Below, piece by piece: positions 35,518 through 44,846 of a DNA stretch of 64,000 bases. The stretch covers positions 992,001-1,056,000 of the forward strand of contig JAVJSV010000011.1 of NCBI GenBank assembly GCA_040219235.1, read 5' to 3'. The position numbers and the translations under genes were made by a program. The DNA is from Rhodospirillaceae bacterium (lineage in GTDB: Bacteria > Pseudomonadota > Alphaproteobacteria > Rhodospirillales > Rhodospirillaceae). How positions within the stretch are numbered: position 1 is the first letter of the stretch; each line of letters begins with the position of its first letter. Below the pieces are notes generated by a model, which did no database searches, was not told the origin of the DNA, and was given only the letters and a program-made list of their open reading frames with translations.

Positions 35518-37689
35518 TTAAACCAGGTTATTGAGAATATCGAAAAGCTGTTGGGTCGTTGAAATCACTTTGGCGGATGCCGCGTAAGTTTGTTCAAACA
35601 CCAACAACTGGCTGAGTTCTTCGTCCAAGTTGACGCCACTGATTTCTGAGTGCTTCAACTCAAGCGCGCCTTTGATGTCTTTCTGAAATTGAAAATCTGT
35701 GTTCGCTGCGGCTCCCAGTGTTGAGGCGCGGGAGACAATCTGAGAGGCATAATCTGCAAACGTGTTGTTGCCGCCGGAAAGTCCGCCCGCTGCATTAAAC
35801 GATGTCTGAGAACTCATCAAAGCAGCCAGTTCGACAGCCACTTCATTGTCCCCAGGGGACAGGAAGTAACGGCCGGTTAAGTTATCAAACTGCACGCGCC
35901 CGCGGGAAATGGTGCTGGGATCGTCTTTCAATGTGCTTGAAACATCCAGCAACTGTGACGTCGCGACTTCAGACACGTCCAGCCCTAGGGCGTCAATGGC
36001 GTCGCGCCCCACGGTTTGAGTGATCAGAACCTGCTCCCCTTGAATTTGCTGAATACGCAGCTTCTGTCCATTTCCGTCAGGCACCACTTCTGCTTCAAGG
36101 CGCTGGTTCAGGGTGTTGTCTGAATTAATGGCATCGGCAATATCCTGCAGGCTGTCACCCGGGGCGACGTCAATCGTCCCAATGGGAGCGGTAGCAGGGT
36201 CGTTGGTTTCGTCGTAGAAGGTCAGCGTGCGTGTGGCCGTTGTGCCGAGCGTAAAGTTGTTAGGCTTAAAGTTGGATTCATAAAACGATAATTTAGGCGC
36301 TGTGGTGAAGAAGTCATTCAAACCAAAGAAGTTTGAAAACCCTTTATGGGTTTGGTCATCGACACCGTCGCCGTCCAAATCAAACTCAATGGTAATGTCT
36401 TCGGACTCACTGCCTTTCACGGCAGATGTTTCATCCCGAAAGGCAATTCCATAAGCTTCTGTGCCCAGGCTGTATTCTAACTTTCCAGCTGCGTTCACGG
36501 CGACCGTGGCGTTGGCCAATTGCGGGTCTTGGGCGGCAATGTATGTCTGAATAGCGGTGGCCATGGCATCCACCGTGCCTGTGGTAAAGCCCAAATCGGC
36601 CCCAAGCTTGGTCGAAAAGGCTTCGCTGCCGTCGGTGTTGTACAACACGATGCTGACATCACCATCGGTGATGTCTATTTCTTGCGTTGCTGAGTCCAAG
36701 AACGTCCGTGTTCCCAGTCCTTGTGTGTTTACGGTCGGATAGGCTGTGCCCCGGTTATGCACCAGGTTCACTTCTTCCATCAGATTGCGCGACATCTCAT
36801 CAAGTTGTGACTGCATCTCAGGCAATGTGCGGTCCCGCATTTCAATCAGGCCGGCAAGTTTGCCACTGCGAATATCGTTGGTGAGGTCCAGAACACCGGC
36901 AAAAATACCGTTGAAATCGCCCCCGGCGTAAGTGTGCTCCGGGTTCACCCGGTTCAAAGCAACGTGGCTCATGTTGACGGGCTGGCTGTCAACCAGCGTC
37001 GTGCCGTCTTTTGTGAAAACCGTCACGGCACCCGTTTGTGTAAAGAAGTATTGAATGTCGATAATTTCAGACAGCTTGCTCAGGGCGACATCGCGCTTAT
37101 CTTCATAATCCTCAGTCTGGCGGTCTGTTGCCGACCCAAGTGAGATTTGATCATTCAAGCTCGAGATCGTCTGCATGAGATTGTTCATCTCAAGGACATT
37201 GCGTTCAATTTCACGGTCAGCGTCCAAGCGCAGACCCTGAACGGTATCACTCATGCGCTGCAATTGAGAGGCAACGCTGATCCCGGACTGAACTGTTGAA
37301 AGGTGAGTTGCTGGCTTTTCGACTTCTGTGGAAAGCAACTCAAACTCGTTCGCCATTTTGGTGACGGTATGGGCAATTGAATTGTTGGATTGTGGCGTTC
37401 CGAAAGTGTCGGAAATCCGGTTGAAGTAAGTATTTTTGGTTTGGAGTAAACCAAATCCGCCAAGTTCATTGCGCAGATCTTCCAGCAGGTTCTGGTCAAC
37501 GTTACTGCGAATGTCCCCGACAAAAACACCAGCGCCGGCCCCCGCAAGAATCCGTGATGACGGATCAAGAATCTTCCGCGTGTAACCAGGCGTATTTACG
37601 TTGGCAATGTTGTGCGAAATCGTACTTAAACCCGCTTGTGCGGTGTTAAGTCCGGAGACCGCCGTATTAAGGGCCAGTGTTAACGACAT
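35518..37689 (-). CDS. flgK: Flagellar hook-associated protein FlgK (HAP1)
   Basis: 723 aa. Starts 'MSLTLALNTAVSGLNTAQAG', then 'ISHNIANVNTPGYTRKILD', the axial-protein D0 motif, and ends 'LLVFEQTYAASAKVISTTQQ' and 'LFDILNNLV'. It is longer than enteric FlgK (~547 aa) through its central domain. It lies 28 bp before flgL on the minus strand and 43 bp after the FlgN-like gene. Confidence 0.95.
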   Translation of the reverse strand: MSLTLALNTAVSGLNTAQAGLSTISHNIANVNTPGYTRKILDPSSRILAGAGAGVFVGDIRSNVDQNLLEDLRNELGGFGLLQTKNTYFNRISDTFGTPQSNNSIAHTVTKMANEFELLSTEVEKPATHLSTVQSGISVASQLQRMSDTVQGLRLDADREIERNVLEMNNLMQTISSLNDQISLGSATDRQTEDYEDKRDVALSKLSEIIDIQYFFTQTGAVTVFTKDGTTLVDSQPVNMSHVALNRVNPEHTYAGGDFNGIFAGVLDLTNDIRSGKLAGLIEMRDRTLPEMQSQLDEMSRNLMEEVNLVHNRGTAYPTVNTQGLGTRTFLDSATQEIDITDGDVSIVLYNTDGSEAFSTKLGADLGFTTGTVDAMATAIQTYIAAQDPQLANATVAVNAAGKLEYSLGTEAYGIAFRDETSAVKGSESEDITIEFDLDGDGVDDQTHKGFSNFFGLNDFFTTAPKLSFYESNFKPNNFTLGTTATRTLTFYDETNDPATAPIGTIDVAPGDSLQDIADAINSDNTLNQRLEAEVVPDGNGQKLRIQQIQGEQVLITQTVGRDAIDALGLDVSEVATSQLLDVSSTLKDDPSTISRGRVQFDNLTGRYFLSPGDNEVAVELAALMSSQTSFNAAGGLSGGNNTFADYASQIVSRASTLGAAANTDFQFQKDIKGALELKHSEISGVNLDEELSQLLVFEQTYAASAKVISTTQQLFDILNNLV

Positions 37690-37732
37690 TGTCGTTGTCC
37701 TTTAAAAATAGTCTGTTTGGCCTGACCTGCGA

Positions 37733-38293
37733 TCAGGTCACCTCGTTAAAGCTAACGGCCATGTGGCGCTTAACTGTGACATGGCCGTCAAGCTGCGCTT
37801 CTTTGGAATAAGATGTGGATTTCCGCTCTTGTTTTTCACGCACGGAGTCCACAACAGATTTCATGAATGAATTGATGACTTGGATGTTGGCCTTAAGCAG
37901 GCTGGCGTTGTCTTTCATCAATTCCGTGAGACGAGAAGCAGATTGAATCAGCGCGTTGCGTTTCGGTTCTTCCATATCTTTCAGAAGCTTAGGATTGCGG
38001 TGAAACGCATTCATTTGCTGTTGATACAGGCGCGCCAAGTCTTGCTTGCGCTCGCCGAGCACATGCACGTCCTGCACGCGGTGCTTTTTTAGAGCGACGT
38101 TTTCTTTCATCAGCAAGTCATTGAGCTGCCGAATAATCTGAAATACGTCTTCGCCTTTATCGCGCGGTGGCAAGTGATCCAGGCGACCATTCGGCCCCCG
38201 CTGACGGACAGCCTGTTGGCCCATGCGATTGCCGGGCGCAGATTGCTGGCCAGGTTGGCGCAGACGAGGGGGCATCTTTGGATGTGCATTCAT
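37733..38293 (-). CDS. flgN: FlgN-like export chaperone
   Basis: 186 aa. A basic, Pro/Gln-rich N-terminus (1-45) is followed by a long amphipathic helical region ('DVFQIIRQLNDLLMKENVAL', 'LKANIQVINSFMKSVVDSVR'), as expected for FlgN, which holds FlgK and FlgL in the cytoplasm before export. The position directly upstream of flgK-flgL strongly supports the call. Sequence conservation in this family is low, so the name rests on helical pattern plus context. The start is 1 bp after the flgJ stop. Confidence 0.7.
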   Translation of the reverse strand: MNAHPKMPPRLRQPGQQSAPGNRMGQQAVRQRGPNGRLDHLPPRDKGEDVFQIIRQLNDLLMKENVALKKHRVQDVHVLGERKQDLARLYQQQMNAFHRNPKLLKDMEEPKRNALIQSASRLTELMKDNASLLKANIQVINSFMKSVVDSVREKQERKSTSYSKEAQLDGHVTVKRHMAVSFNEVT

Positions 38294-38294
38294 G

Positions 38295-38780
38295 TCAGAT
38301 CACCCTTTCAATGGTTGAAGCTGTCGCCGAGATTGGCGCGATAGGCGCACCAGCGGCTCCAGGAATTTTCGCAGCACTGGCGGGCAGAGCAGCGGCGGTC
38401 GCTGCAGCGGCGGCTGCCGCGCTCGAAGAGGTTGCGTTAACAGGTGAAGTTTCGTTTTGAGATTGAATCAAAGACTTCATGACCGCGTCCGCAATGCCAA
38501 TAGAGCCGCTTTTGACCATCTCTTTGCCGTACTCTTGGTTGAGCATCGAGCGCCAAACGTCTTCCGCATGGCCGCCGCCAAACATGCCGCCGGAGTCAAT
38601 ATCGGTGTTCATGTATTCAAGCATTTGCCCGATAAAAAACGACTCAAACTCTTTGCCGGCGGCGCGGGCCTGTTCTTCGGTCATCGCATTTTTTGCGCTC
38701 GCCTGACCGGAAACACGGTTCTGCGTGCCGGCGCTATAGGCATCACTGGCCTGAGAGAGAAGGGCTGCTGGATCAAGCAT
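38295..38780 (-). CDS. flgJ: Rod-binding protein FlgJ (N-terminal domain only)
   Basis: 161 aa. It contains the rod-binding region 'EFESFFIGQMLEYMNTDIDS', 'GGGHAEDVWRSMLNQEYGKE' and 'SIGIADAVMKSLIQSQ', but no muramidase domain, as is usual in alphaproteobacteria; rod penetration through peptidoglycan then needs a separate enzyme. An Ala/Ser-rich tail follows. It overlaps flgI by a TAATG junction. Confidence 0.88.
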   Translation of the reverse strand: MLDPAALLSQASDAYSAGTQNRVSGQASAKNAMTEEQARAAGKEFESFFIGQMLEYMNTDIDSGGMFGGGHAEDVWRSMLNQEYGKEMVKSGSIGIADAVMKSLIQSQNETSPVNATSSSAAAAAAATAAALPASAAKIPGAAGAPIAPISATASTIERVI

Positions 38781-39949
38781 TACATCACCTCAATTTCAGC
38801 ATGCAGGGCCCCAGACGCTTTGATGGCCTGCAGAATAGAAATCATGTCACGGGGGCCGACCCCGAGAGAGTTCAAGCCGTTGACCAGGTCTTGTAAGTTC
38901 ACGCCGCCGTTCACCACTTGCAGGCGCCGTTCCTCGTCTTCATCAATTTCAATTTGTGTGCGCGGAACAACAACCGTCTCACCCGCTTCAGAGAATGGTG
39001 CCGGTTGCGAGACCTGCGGCGTTTCTGTGACACGAATGGTCAGGTTGCCTTGGGCAATGGCCACTTGTGAAATCCGCACGCCATCGCCAATCACAATCAC
39101 GCCGGTCGATTCATCGATGACAACGCGCGCCGGCAGATCCGGTTCAATGCGCAACTGTTCAATGTCTGTGACCAAGTTAACGACCGAGGTCGCGTAGCCT
39201 TGGGGCACTTGCAATTGCACTGTACCGGGGTCCATCGCTACCGCAGCCGTGGTGCCGAGGAACGCGTTAATGGCGTCAGACATTCGGCGCGCTGTTGTAA
39301 AGTCTGGGTTGTGTAGACCGATTTTCATGGAAACGAGGTCCTCCAGCGCAAAATCGATTTCTCGCTCAACAATGCCGCCGGCAGGAATGCGGCCATTGGT
39401 GGGCACGCCCCGCGAGACAACTTCAGCCGCGCCCTGCACGACAAAGCCACCGACTTGAACAGGGCCTTGGGCCACGGCGTAGACTTCGCCATCGGCCCCA
39501 ATCAGCGGGGTCACCGCCAACATGCCGCCTTGCAGGCTCTCGGCATCGCCTAAGGAACTCACGGTGATGTCGACTCGTGTGCCCTGACGGGCGAAGGGGG
39601 GCATTGTCGCGGTGACCAGCACCGCTGCAATGTTGTCAGTCCTCAGGGTGCTGTCCCGGGTGTTGACGCCGAGGCGCTCCAACATACCAATCAGGCTTTC
39701 CCGTGTGGCGGCCATGTTCCTCAGTTCGTCGCCGGTGCCTTGCAGGCCCGTGACCAGGCCGTAGCCCACCAGCAGGTTGTCGCGGACCCCTTCGAAGGTG
39801 GCGATGTCCTTAATACGTGAAGACGCCTCGGCGTGGCTGGCACTGGCCAAAATCATGGCAGCCAGCACCACATGCATCCCGATCATCCAAACCCGGTTGA
39901 TCAGGTCTTGCGGTGCTAAGGCTTCTGTTATGCGACGCAGATCTAACAT
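38780..39949 (-). CDS. flgI: Flagellar P-ring protein FlgI
   Basis: 389 aa from ATG 39949, preceded by GAGG 8 bp upstream; a TTG 30 bp further out is less likely. FlgI forms the periplasmic P-ring. A signal peptide is visible ('MIGMHVVLAAMILASASHAE'), followed by 'RIKDIATFEGVRDNLLVGYG', 'LVTGLQGTGDELRN', 'VTATMPPFARQGTRVDITVS' and the C-terminal 'LQDLVNGLNSLGVGPRDMIS'. First gene of a minus-strand unit and divergent from fliX. Confidence 0.95.
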   Translation of the reverse strand: MLDLRRITEALAPQDLINRVWMIGMHVVLAAMILASASHAEASSRIKDIATFEGVRDNLLVGYGLVTGLQGTGDELRNMAATRESLIGMLERLGVNTRDSTLRTDNIAAVLVTATMPPFARQGTRVDITVSSLGDAESLQGGMLAVTPLIGADGEVYAVAQGPVQVGGFVVQGAAEVVSRGVPTNGRIPAGGIVEREIDFALEDLVSMKIGLHNPDFTTARRMSDAINAFLGTTAAVAMDPGTVQLQVPQGYATSVVNLVTDIEQLRIEPDLPARVVIDESTGVIVIGDGVRISQVAIAQGNLTIRVTETPQVSQPAPFSEAGETVVVPRTQIEIDEDEERRLQVVNGGVNLQDLVNGLNSLGVGPRDMISILQAIKASGALHAEIEVM

Positions 39950-40118
39950 TCTGTCCTCTTTTTCGCTCCTGCCTCCCAAATCGCACCAAAAATAGAGGTC
40001 CGATCGGGAATACGTTTTCCCGTTCCCTCATATGCGAAAATCATGCCATCCTGGGTTCTGAGCTAACCCTATGGAAATAAAAGATTTTCTGTCGGGCTGA
40101 GAGTGTGTAGAGTGGCTT

Positions 40119-40126
40119 TTAACCAT
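40119..40126 (+). promoter_or_regulatory. CtrA half-site-like octamer in the flgI-fliX divergent region
   Basis: TTAACCAT, the strong CtrA half-site word, lies 109 bp before fliX and 170 bp before flgI. The second half (TGAG after 7 bp) is poor. In Caulobacter fliX and flgI are also divergent. Weak evidence by itself. Confidence 0.25.
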
Positions 40127-40234
40127 GCCTGAGCGGCTTTGACCCGGCAGTTATTGCCCAGTGGACGGCAGCCCGGACCATGGTATTGAAGAGTATGTGA
40201 TGAGACGTTTTCAAACCGCAGGCGGATCACTTCT

Positions 40235-40690
40235 ATGGCGATGAAGGTGGGCGGGCCCAGTGGCCCTTCGCGCATTCAAACCACTAAGACCGACAAGGCA
40301 AAAAAATCCGGGAAACCGGGAGAATTTGCCTCGCATCTGCGTCGCGTGGACGCCGCAACGGGCGAAGAAATTGCCCCCGCCGAGCGCGCGAGCCCAGTCG
40401 CTGATGTTGGGGGCATCCTGGCGGCCCAGTCCGTCGCTCCTCAAACCGGCACCATGCCAGACTATTCTGAGCGTAAACGCCGGGCGCGCAAGGGGGAGGA
40501 TATCCTCGACCGCCTGGAAGAAGTGCGCCGAGGTCTTCTCATGGGGAATGTTCCCAAAGAGAAGCTCGCCGCCCTCGCCAGACTGGTCCGCGAGAAGCGC
40601 GAAAAGGGGGCTGATCCGTTGATCTCGCAGTTATTGGACGAGATTGAGCTGCGGGCAGAGGTCGAATTGGCCAAGTTGTCCAGACGTTAG
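40235..40690 (+). CDS. fliX: Flagellar assembly regulator FliX
   Basis: 151 aa. In Caulobacter FliX couples early flagellar assembly to activation of later genes through FlbD. The conserved C-terminal part is 'KRRARKGEDILDRLEEVRRG', 'LLMGNVPKEKLAALARLVRE' and 'DPLISQLLDEIELRAEVELA'; the N-terminal half is a basic, poorly conserved linker. Divergent from flgI, as in other alphaproteobacteria. dksA follows 184 bp downstream. Confidence 0.9.
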   Translation: MAMKVGGPSGPSRIQTTKTDKAKKSGKPGEFASHLRRVDAATGEEIAPAERASPVADVGGILAAQSVAPQTGTMPDYSERKRRARKGEDILDRLEEVRRGLLMGNVPKEKLAALARLVREKREKGADPLISQLLDEIELRAEVELAKLSRR

Positions 40691-40874
40691 GCCAGATTGT
40701 CCAAACGCGGCCAAAAATATTTATAAATGAAATCAATAGCTTAGAAGGTTCCGCCTTTGTCATGTAAACTGAAATGACAAGGTTGTGAATTGAGCCTGAT
40801 TCCCTATTGCCGCAGCAAAACCCTGTCCCTATAGTCCCGCGCCATCAACCCAACCACTCATGGCTCAGGGGCTT

Positions 40875-41291
40875 ATGACTGTCAATCTTCCACCAGATTA
40901 CCGTCCGACCAAAAAAGAAGAGTTCATGAATGCCAAGCAGCAGGAGTACTTCCGTCAGAAGTTGCTCGCCTGGCGCAGTGAACTGATGAAGGAAACCGAG
41001 GAAACCCTCGAGAGCCTTCAAGATGGCGGATTGCAAGAGCCAGACCTGGCTGACCGGGCGACGGCGGAAATGGAACGCTCGTTGGAGCTGCGCACCCGAG
41101 ATCGCGCCCGCAAGCTGATCTCAAAAATCGAGGCGGCGCTCGCCCGGATTGAAGAGGGCACGTACGGCTATTGCGAAGAAACCGATGAGCCCATCAGCCT
41201 CAAGCGTCTTGAAGCGCGGCCCATCGCAACGCTGAGCCTGGAAGCGCAAGAGCGGCATGAGCGGATGGAACGAACGCACCGTTCAGAATAA
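40875..41291 (+). CDS. dksA: DksA/TraR-family RNA polymerase-binding regulator
   Basis: 138 aa from ATG 40875, preceded by AGGGG; the N-terminus 'MTVNLPPDYRPTKKEEFMNA' matches alphaproteobacterial DksA. It binds the RNA polymerase secondary channel and acts with ppGpp. The coiled coil spans 'YFRQKLLAWRSELMKETEET' to 'DLADRATAEMERSLELRTRD'. Of the four zinc cysteines of E. coli DksA only the first is kept ('YGYCEETDEPI'), as is common in this class. Adjacent to fliX. A 23-bp tandem duplication covers the end of the gene. Confidence 0.93.
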   Translation: MTVNLPPDYRPTKKEEFMNAKQQEYFRQKLLAWRSELMKETEETLESLQDGGLQEPDLADRATAEMERSLELRTRDRARKLISKIEAALARIEEGTYGYCEETDEPISLKRLEARPIATLSLEAQERHERMERTHRSE

Positions 41292-41315
41292 AACGAACGC
41301 ACCGTTCAGAGTAAA
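41270..41315. repeat. 23-bp tandem duplication across the dksA stop
   Basis: ACGAACGCACCGTTCAGA-ATAAA (41270-41292) is repeated at 41293-41315 with one change (GTAAA). The first copy encodes the last residues and stop of dksA; the second is non-coding. Looks like a recent slippage event. Confidence 0.9.
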
Positions 41316-41389
41316 AACCAATCCGGCGCAAGATAAACGCTTACGCCAATAGCCTTTTGCAAAAGCCTGCAATGCAATAGAACGCCGTC

Positions 41390-42595
41390 ATGACCTATGA
41401 TGCAATTATCCTGGGCGCGGGCGGTGCCGGCCTGATGGCCGCGGCGACGGCAGGCCAGTCGGGTGCACGCGTCCTGCTGCTGGATCACGCCGATGCGCCG
41501 GGCAAGAAAATCCTCATTTCCGGCGGTGGGCGCTGCAACTTTACCAACATGGGCATCGCGCCCGCGTGTTTCCTGTCTGAAAATCCGCATTTCGCCAAGT
41601 CGGCGCTCAGCCGCTACACCCAGTGGGACTTCCTCGCCCTGGTCGAGCGCTATCAAATCGCCTGGCATGAAAAAACCCTGGGCCAGTTGTTCTGCGATGG
41701 TTCCGCCCGGCAGATCGTCGCGATGCTGTTGGACGAATGCCAGCAGGCCAGCGGTGCCGGAAACGTAGATATTGTGCTCTCAACAGACATTGGTGAGATC
41801 AGCCACACGGACGGACAGTTCAGGGTCGGGTCTTACACAGCCCCACAGCTCGTCATTGCCACCGGCGGGCCGTCGATCCCTAAAATGGGCGCCACGGGCC
41901 GCGCCTACGCCATCGCCAAACAGTTTGGGGTGGACGTCGTTACGCCACGTCCCGCTTTGGTGCCGTTCACCCTCGGCCCGGACCAGCAGATGTTCCGCGA
42001 GATCTCGGGCATGGCCTGTCCGGCGGTCGCAACGGTCAGCACACAGGCTGGCGACGTGGCGTTTGAAGAAGCGGTGTTGTTCACCCACAGGGGGTTATCC
42101 GGTCCTGCGATCCTTCAGGTCTCATCCTACTGGACGCCCGGTCAGCCCATCTCGCTACAACTGGTGGACGATGCCGCCGCCAAATTGCGCGATGCCAAAC
42201 GCCGCATGCCGCGCGCCCACCTCAAAGCCGCTCTGGCCGAGTTGTTGCCCAAGCGCTTGGCCGAAGCGCTGGCCACCCGCATTGGTGTCACGACGGACAT
42301 TACCACCGAGTTAGCCAACGTGGCTGACGCCGTGCTGGACACCGCAGCTGAAAGCCTCAGCCACCTGACGTTCAAGCCGTCCGGCACCGAAGGCTATGCC
42401 AAGGCCGAGGTCACCGCTGGCGGCATCAGCACCGCTGCGCTGTCGTCCAAAACCATGGAAGTGCGCGCCGTGCCCGGGTTGTATGCCATCGGCGAAGCGG
42501 TCGATGTCACCGGCTGGCTCGGCGGCTATAACTTTCAATGGGCCTGGTCGTCGGGCGTCGCGGCGGGTCAGGCGATCGCCGAGCGAAGAGGGTAA
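41390..42595 (+). CDS. HI0933-like FAD-dependent oxidoreductase (BaiN/RdsA family)
   Basis: 401 aa. Dinucleotide-binding start 'YDAIILGAGGAGLMAAATAG', then 'KILISGGGRCNFTNMG', the family hallmark, 'LVIATGGPSIPKMGATGRAY', and at the end 'LYAIGEAVDVTGWLGGYNFQ' and 'WAWSSGVAAGQAIA'. A widespread flavoprotein family of uncertain physiological reaction. It is GC-rich like the flagellar genes and marks the left edge of the accessory region. Confidence 0.9.
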   Translation: MTYDAIILGAGGAGLMAAATAGQSGARVLLLDHADAPGKKILISGGGRCNFTNMGIAPACFLSENPHFAKSALSRYTQWDFLALVERYQIAWHEKTLGQLFCDGSARQIVAMLLDECQQASGAGNVDIVLSTDIGEISHTDGQFRVGSYTAPQLVIATGGPSIPKMGATGRAYAIAKQFGVDVVTPRPALVPFTLGPDQQMFREISGMACPAVATVSTQAGDVAFEEAVLFTHRGLSGPAILQVSSYWTPGQPISLQLVDDAAAKLRDAKRRMPRAHLKAALAELLPKRLAEALATRIGVTTDITTELANVADAVLDTAAESLSHLTFKPSGTEGYAKAEVTAGGISTAALSSKTMEVRAVPGLYAIGEAVDVTGWLGGYNFQWAWSSGVAAGQAIAERRG

Positions 42596-42709
42596 AGGAT
42601 GAGGCGAAGTGTGGGGGAGGGTGGCTAAGGCAAATTTACTGATGTCAGGGTAAAATTTTAGACTCAACCAATTTATTTTGAATGAACTGTTTATCAAATA
42701 TCATTTATT

Positions 42710-43549
42710 CTAAGTCTCTAGTAACTTTGGTCGTGTTCTTGCTGGACCGTCAAGTTTGAGTTGCAGTTCTTCCAAAATCTCTCTCGGTTCTGGAGGAGAA
42801 CCTTCTCTCAAAGAGTTTTGAATTTCATCCCATTCTGAGAATACAATATTTGGTTCTTTCATCTTATAACTTTTACCAGTTTTGAAAATCGGATAGCTCA
42901 ACCATGTTAATTCACTATTCGATTGTGTAGTCGTTTTGAATTCAGGAAGTGCACGAAAAAACTGATTATCTACGACGACAAAGAATTTCTTACCCCAACG
43001 TCGGAAGATCGGAACTTTCAGTTGTAGTTGTGGCACGAGACGTTTTTGTGCAGATGATCTAAAATCTGCTCGCCGCTCCGAATTTGGAAGGTCTAACTTT
43101 CGGTGTTCGAGAAAATAATTCAGAGGAGAACGAACCTCTTCGCCTGAAAAGTAGACGGCTTGAACTTCTACAGCGGCAAAATCGCAAATCTTTCCGGCCT
43201 CTATTTTTCCAAGTAGATAATCGATTTTTCCGATTTTTCGTTCCGGCTTACCTTCTTCTCCAGTTTCAATTTTTAGAATTCTAATTTCCGGAAAAACACC
43301 AAATGAAACACCTTCGCCAAATGCAAGCGAGGCCGCGTCATAAAAGCACCGGTCATCTTCAATAAACCGAACAGGACAAAGCGAGGCCGCTTCTAAACCG
43401 TCAGAGAGCGAACAAATTCCTATTGGGTTTGTTTTGCTGGATTTCGTGCACGCGCTATTGCGGAAAGGGCAAAGCTTAGCGTTGCGGGCATTCCATGCTA
43501 TCTCGGACTGATCTTCAACGCCAAATCCAAACACTTCAGAAATTAGCAT
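42710..43549 (-). CDS. NotI-family type II restriction endonuclease
   Basis: 279 aa. The four-cysteine iron-binding cluster of R.NotI is present: Cys27 and Cys34 ('LCPFRNSACT'), Cys46 ('GIC') and Cys58 ('LCPVR'). The nuclease core shows 'KIDYLL' (Asp110) and 'FAAVEVQAVYFSG' with Glu128 and Gln130, the E-x-Q arrangement in which NotI replaces the usual PD-(D/E)xK lysine. It follows the C5 methyltransferase gene with an 18-bp gap. Base composition is much AT-richer than the flanking genes, which suggests horizontal gain. Cleavage site cannot be read from the sequence. Confidence 0.8.
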   Translation of the reverse strand: MLISEVFGFGVEDQSEIAWNARNAKLCPFRNSACTKSSKTNPIGICSLSDGLEAASLCPVRFIEDDRCFYDAASLAFGEGVSFGVFPEIRILKIETGEEGKPERKIGKIDYLLGKIEAGKICDFAAVEVQAVYFSGEEVRSPLNYFLEHRKLDLPNSERRADFRSSAQKRLVPQLQLKVPIFRRWGKKFFVVVDNQFFRALPEFKTTTQSNSELTWLSYPIFKTGKSYKMKEPNIVFSEWDEIQNSLREGSPPEPREILEELQLKLDGPARTRPKLLET

Positions 43550-43567
43550 GGTGCGTCAATCCTAAAG

Positions 43568-44713
43568 TTAGGCTGCTACGTCAGTCAGCACCCTGTCTCC
43601 TTGCTTAGCCGACATAGAAGCTTCGATAACAGCTCTAGCGATACTACGTCCAAGAATGGGAGGAACTGCATTACCTACTTGAACGTATTGTTCGGTCTTT
43701 GAGCCAAAAAACTGAAACGAATCTGGAAATGATTGAATACGGGCAGCCTCTCTGACTGAAATGGTTCGCTCTTGCTCAGGATGAATGAACGCCCCCCAAT
43801 GCAAATCACACTTAGTTAATATGGTTGAAGAGAGGCCGTCCCAACGCATACGCCCATATCGCTTTGTGTGATCACTGCGTTTAGCGCGCTTCATGCCTTC
43901 GGGAAGCAGATCGACCGGAATGTCACGCCAGCTTCCACCTGCTGGAATATGCTTTAAACGTTCAATGTTTACCGCTCCTAGCTTAGGCGCAGCGTGATTT
44001 AGCACGCGAGTTGCACTTCCTCGCAGCTCTCTTTGGTAAGAAGAAAATGGTCCAGTTGAGTATGGCAAATCGCCTTTGTCTTCACCGTTTTTTAGCTGTG
44101 GTAAATCCGATAAGGCATCATGTATCGTTACAAACGGTAGTAGCCCTTTGCCATGTGTTTTTACCGGCCAGATGATCGGTTTTCCCAGCCGATTCCCTAT
44201 AAAAACGACACGGCGCCGTTCTTGTGGTATTCCATATTCTTCCGCACGAAGAACGTTATTTTCAATATTGTATCCTCTCTTCTTAAACCCTTCCATAATT
44301 GAGGAGACGACTGCACCGCTACTAATTGAAGTGATGCCTGTTACGTTTTCCATAACAATCCACTCAGGGCGTATTTGGTCAACAATCCGAAGATATTCAT
44401 GGAAGAGCTGACTACGTTCGTCGTGTATTCCGCGCTGATGATTGTAAACACTAAATGCTTGGCAGGGTGGACCACCAATAAGGCATGAAAGTTCGCCTTT
44501 TTTGAGTCCAGCCGATTTGAGGAAGTCTGTTCCGGAAATTTTAGCAACCGACCCCGGCAATAAAATTGCTTCAGGGTGCGTGGCAGAAAAAGTTCTACTA
44601 GCTGCTTCGTCAATGTCGTTACCAGCCAGAACCTGGAAACCAGCCTGTCGAAAGCCTTCAGAAAGTCCGCCTGCTCCGCAGAATAAATCAATCGCTGTTG
44701 GTCTCTTATCCAT
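43568..44713 (-). CDS. DNA (cytosine-5-)-methyltransferase, partner of the NotI-like enzyme
   Basis: 381 aa. All main C5-MTase motifs are visible: I 'IDLFCGAGGLSEGFRQAG' (8-25), IV 'GGPPCQAFSVYNHQRG' with catalytic Cys84, VI 'MENVTGI' (121-127), VIII 'QERRRVVFIGNR', IX around 'RMRWDGLSSTILTK' and X 'QVGNAVPPILGRSIARA'. It methylates cytosine in the site cut by the adjacent endonuclease. AT-rich, transcribed on the minus strand upstream of the nuclease gene. Confidence 0.93.
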   Translation of the reverse strand: MDKRPTAIDLFCGAGGLSEGFRQAGFQVLAGNDIDEAASRTFSATHPEAILLPGSVAKISGTDFLKSAGLKKGELSCLIGGPPCQAFSVYNHQRGIHDERSQLFHEYLRIVDQIRPEWIVMENVTGITSISSGAVVSSIMEGFKKRGYNIENNVLRAEEYGIPQERRRVVFIGNRLGKPIIWPVKTHGKGLLPFVTIHDALSDLPQLKNGEDKGDLPYSTGPFSSYQRELRGSATRVLNHAAPKLGAVNIERLKHIPAGGSWRDIPVDLLPEGMKRAKRSDHTKRYGRMRWDGLSSTILTKCDLHWGAFIHPEQERTISVREAARIQSFPDSFQFFGSKTEQYVQVGNAVPPILGRSIARAVIEASMSAKQGDRVLTDVAA

Positions 44714-44846
44714 TTTTGATAACCTTAAAGCTTATTTGTTCGCATTATGTTCTCATTGTGGGGCTCAGTCAATTAGGGTTTATATTGTTGCGTACGGTCC
44801 CTTGGGAACGTCCTAATGCCCTTAACCACTTCTTCTTAATGACAAC

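Noticed and set aside
38457-39197. 246-codon frame antisense to flgJ/flgI
   Set aside because: Lies over two clear flagellar genes; composition shadow.
40875-41291. Loss of zinc cysteines in DksA as a defect
   Set aside because: Loss of most zinc ligands is usual for alphaproteobacterial DksA, so it is not a sign of decay.
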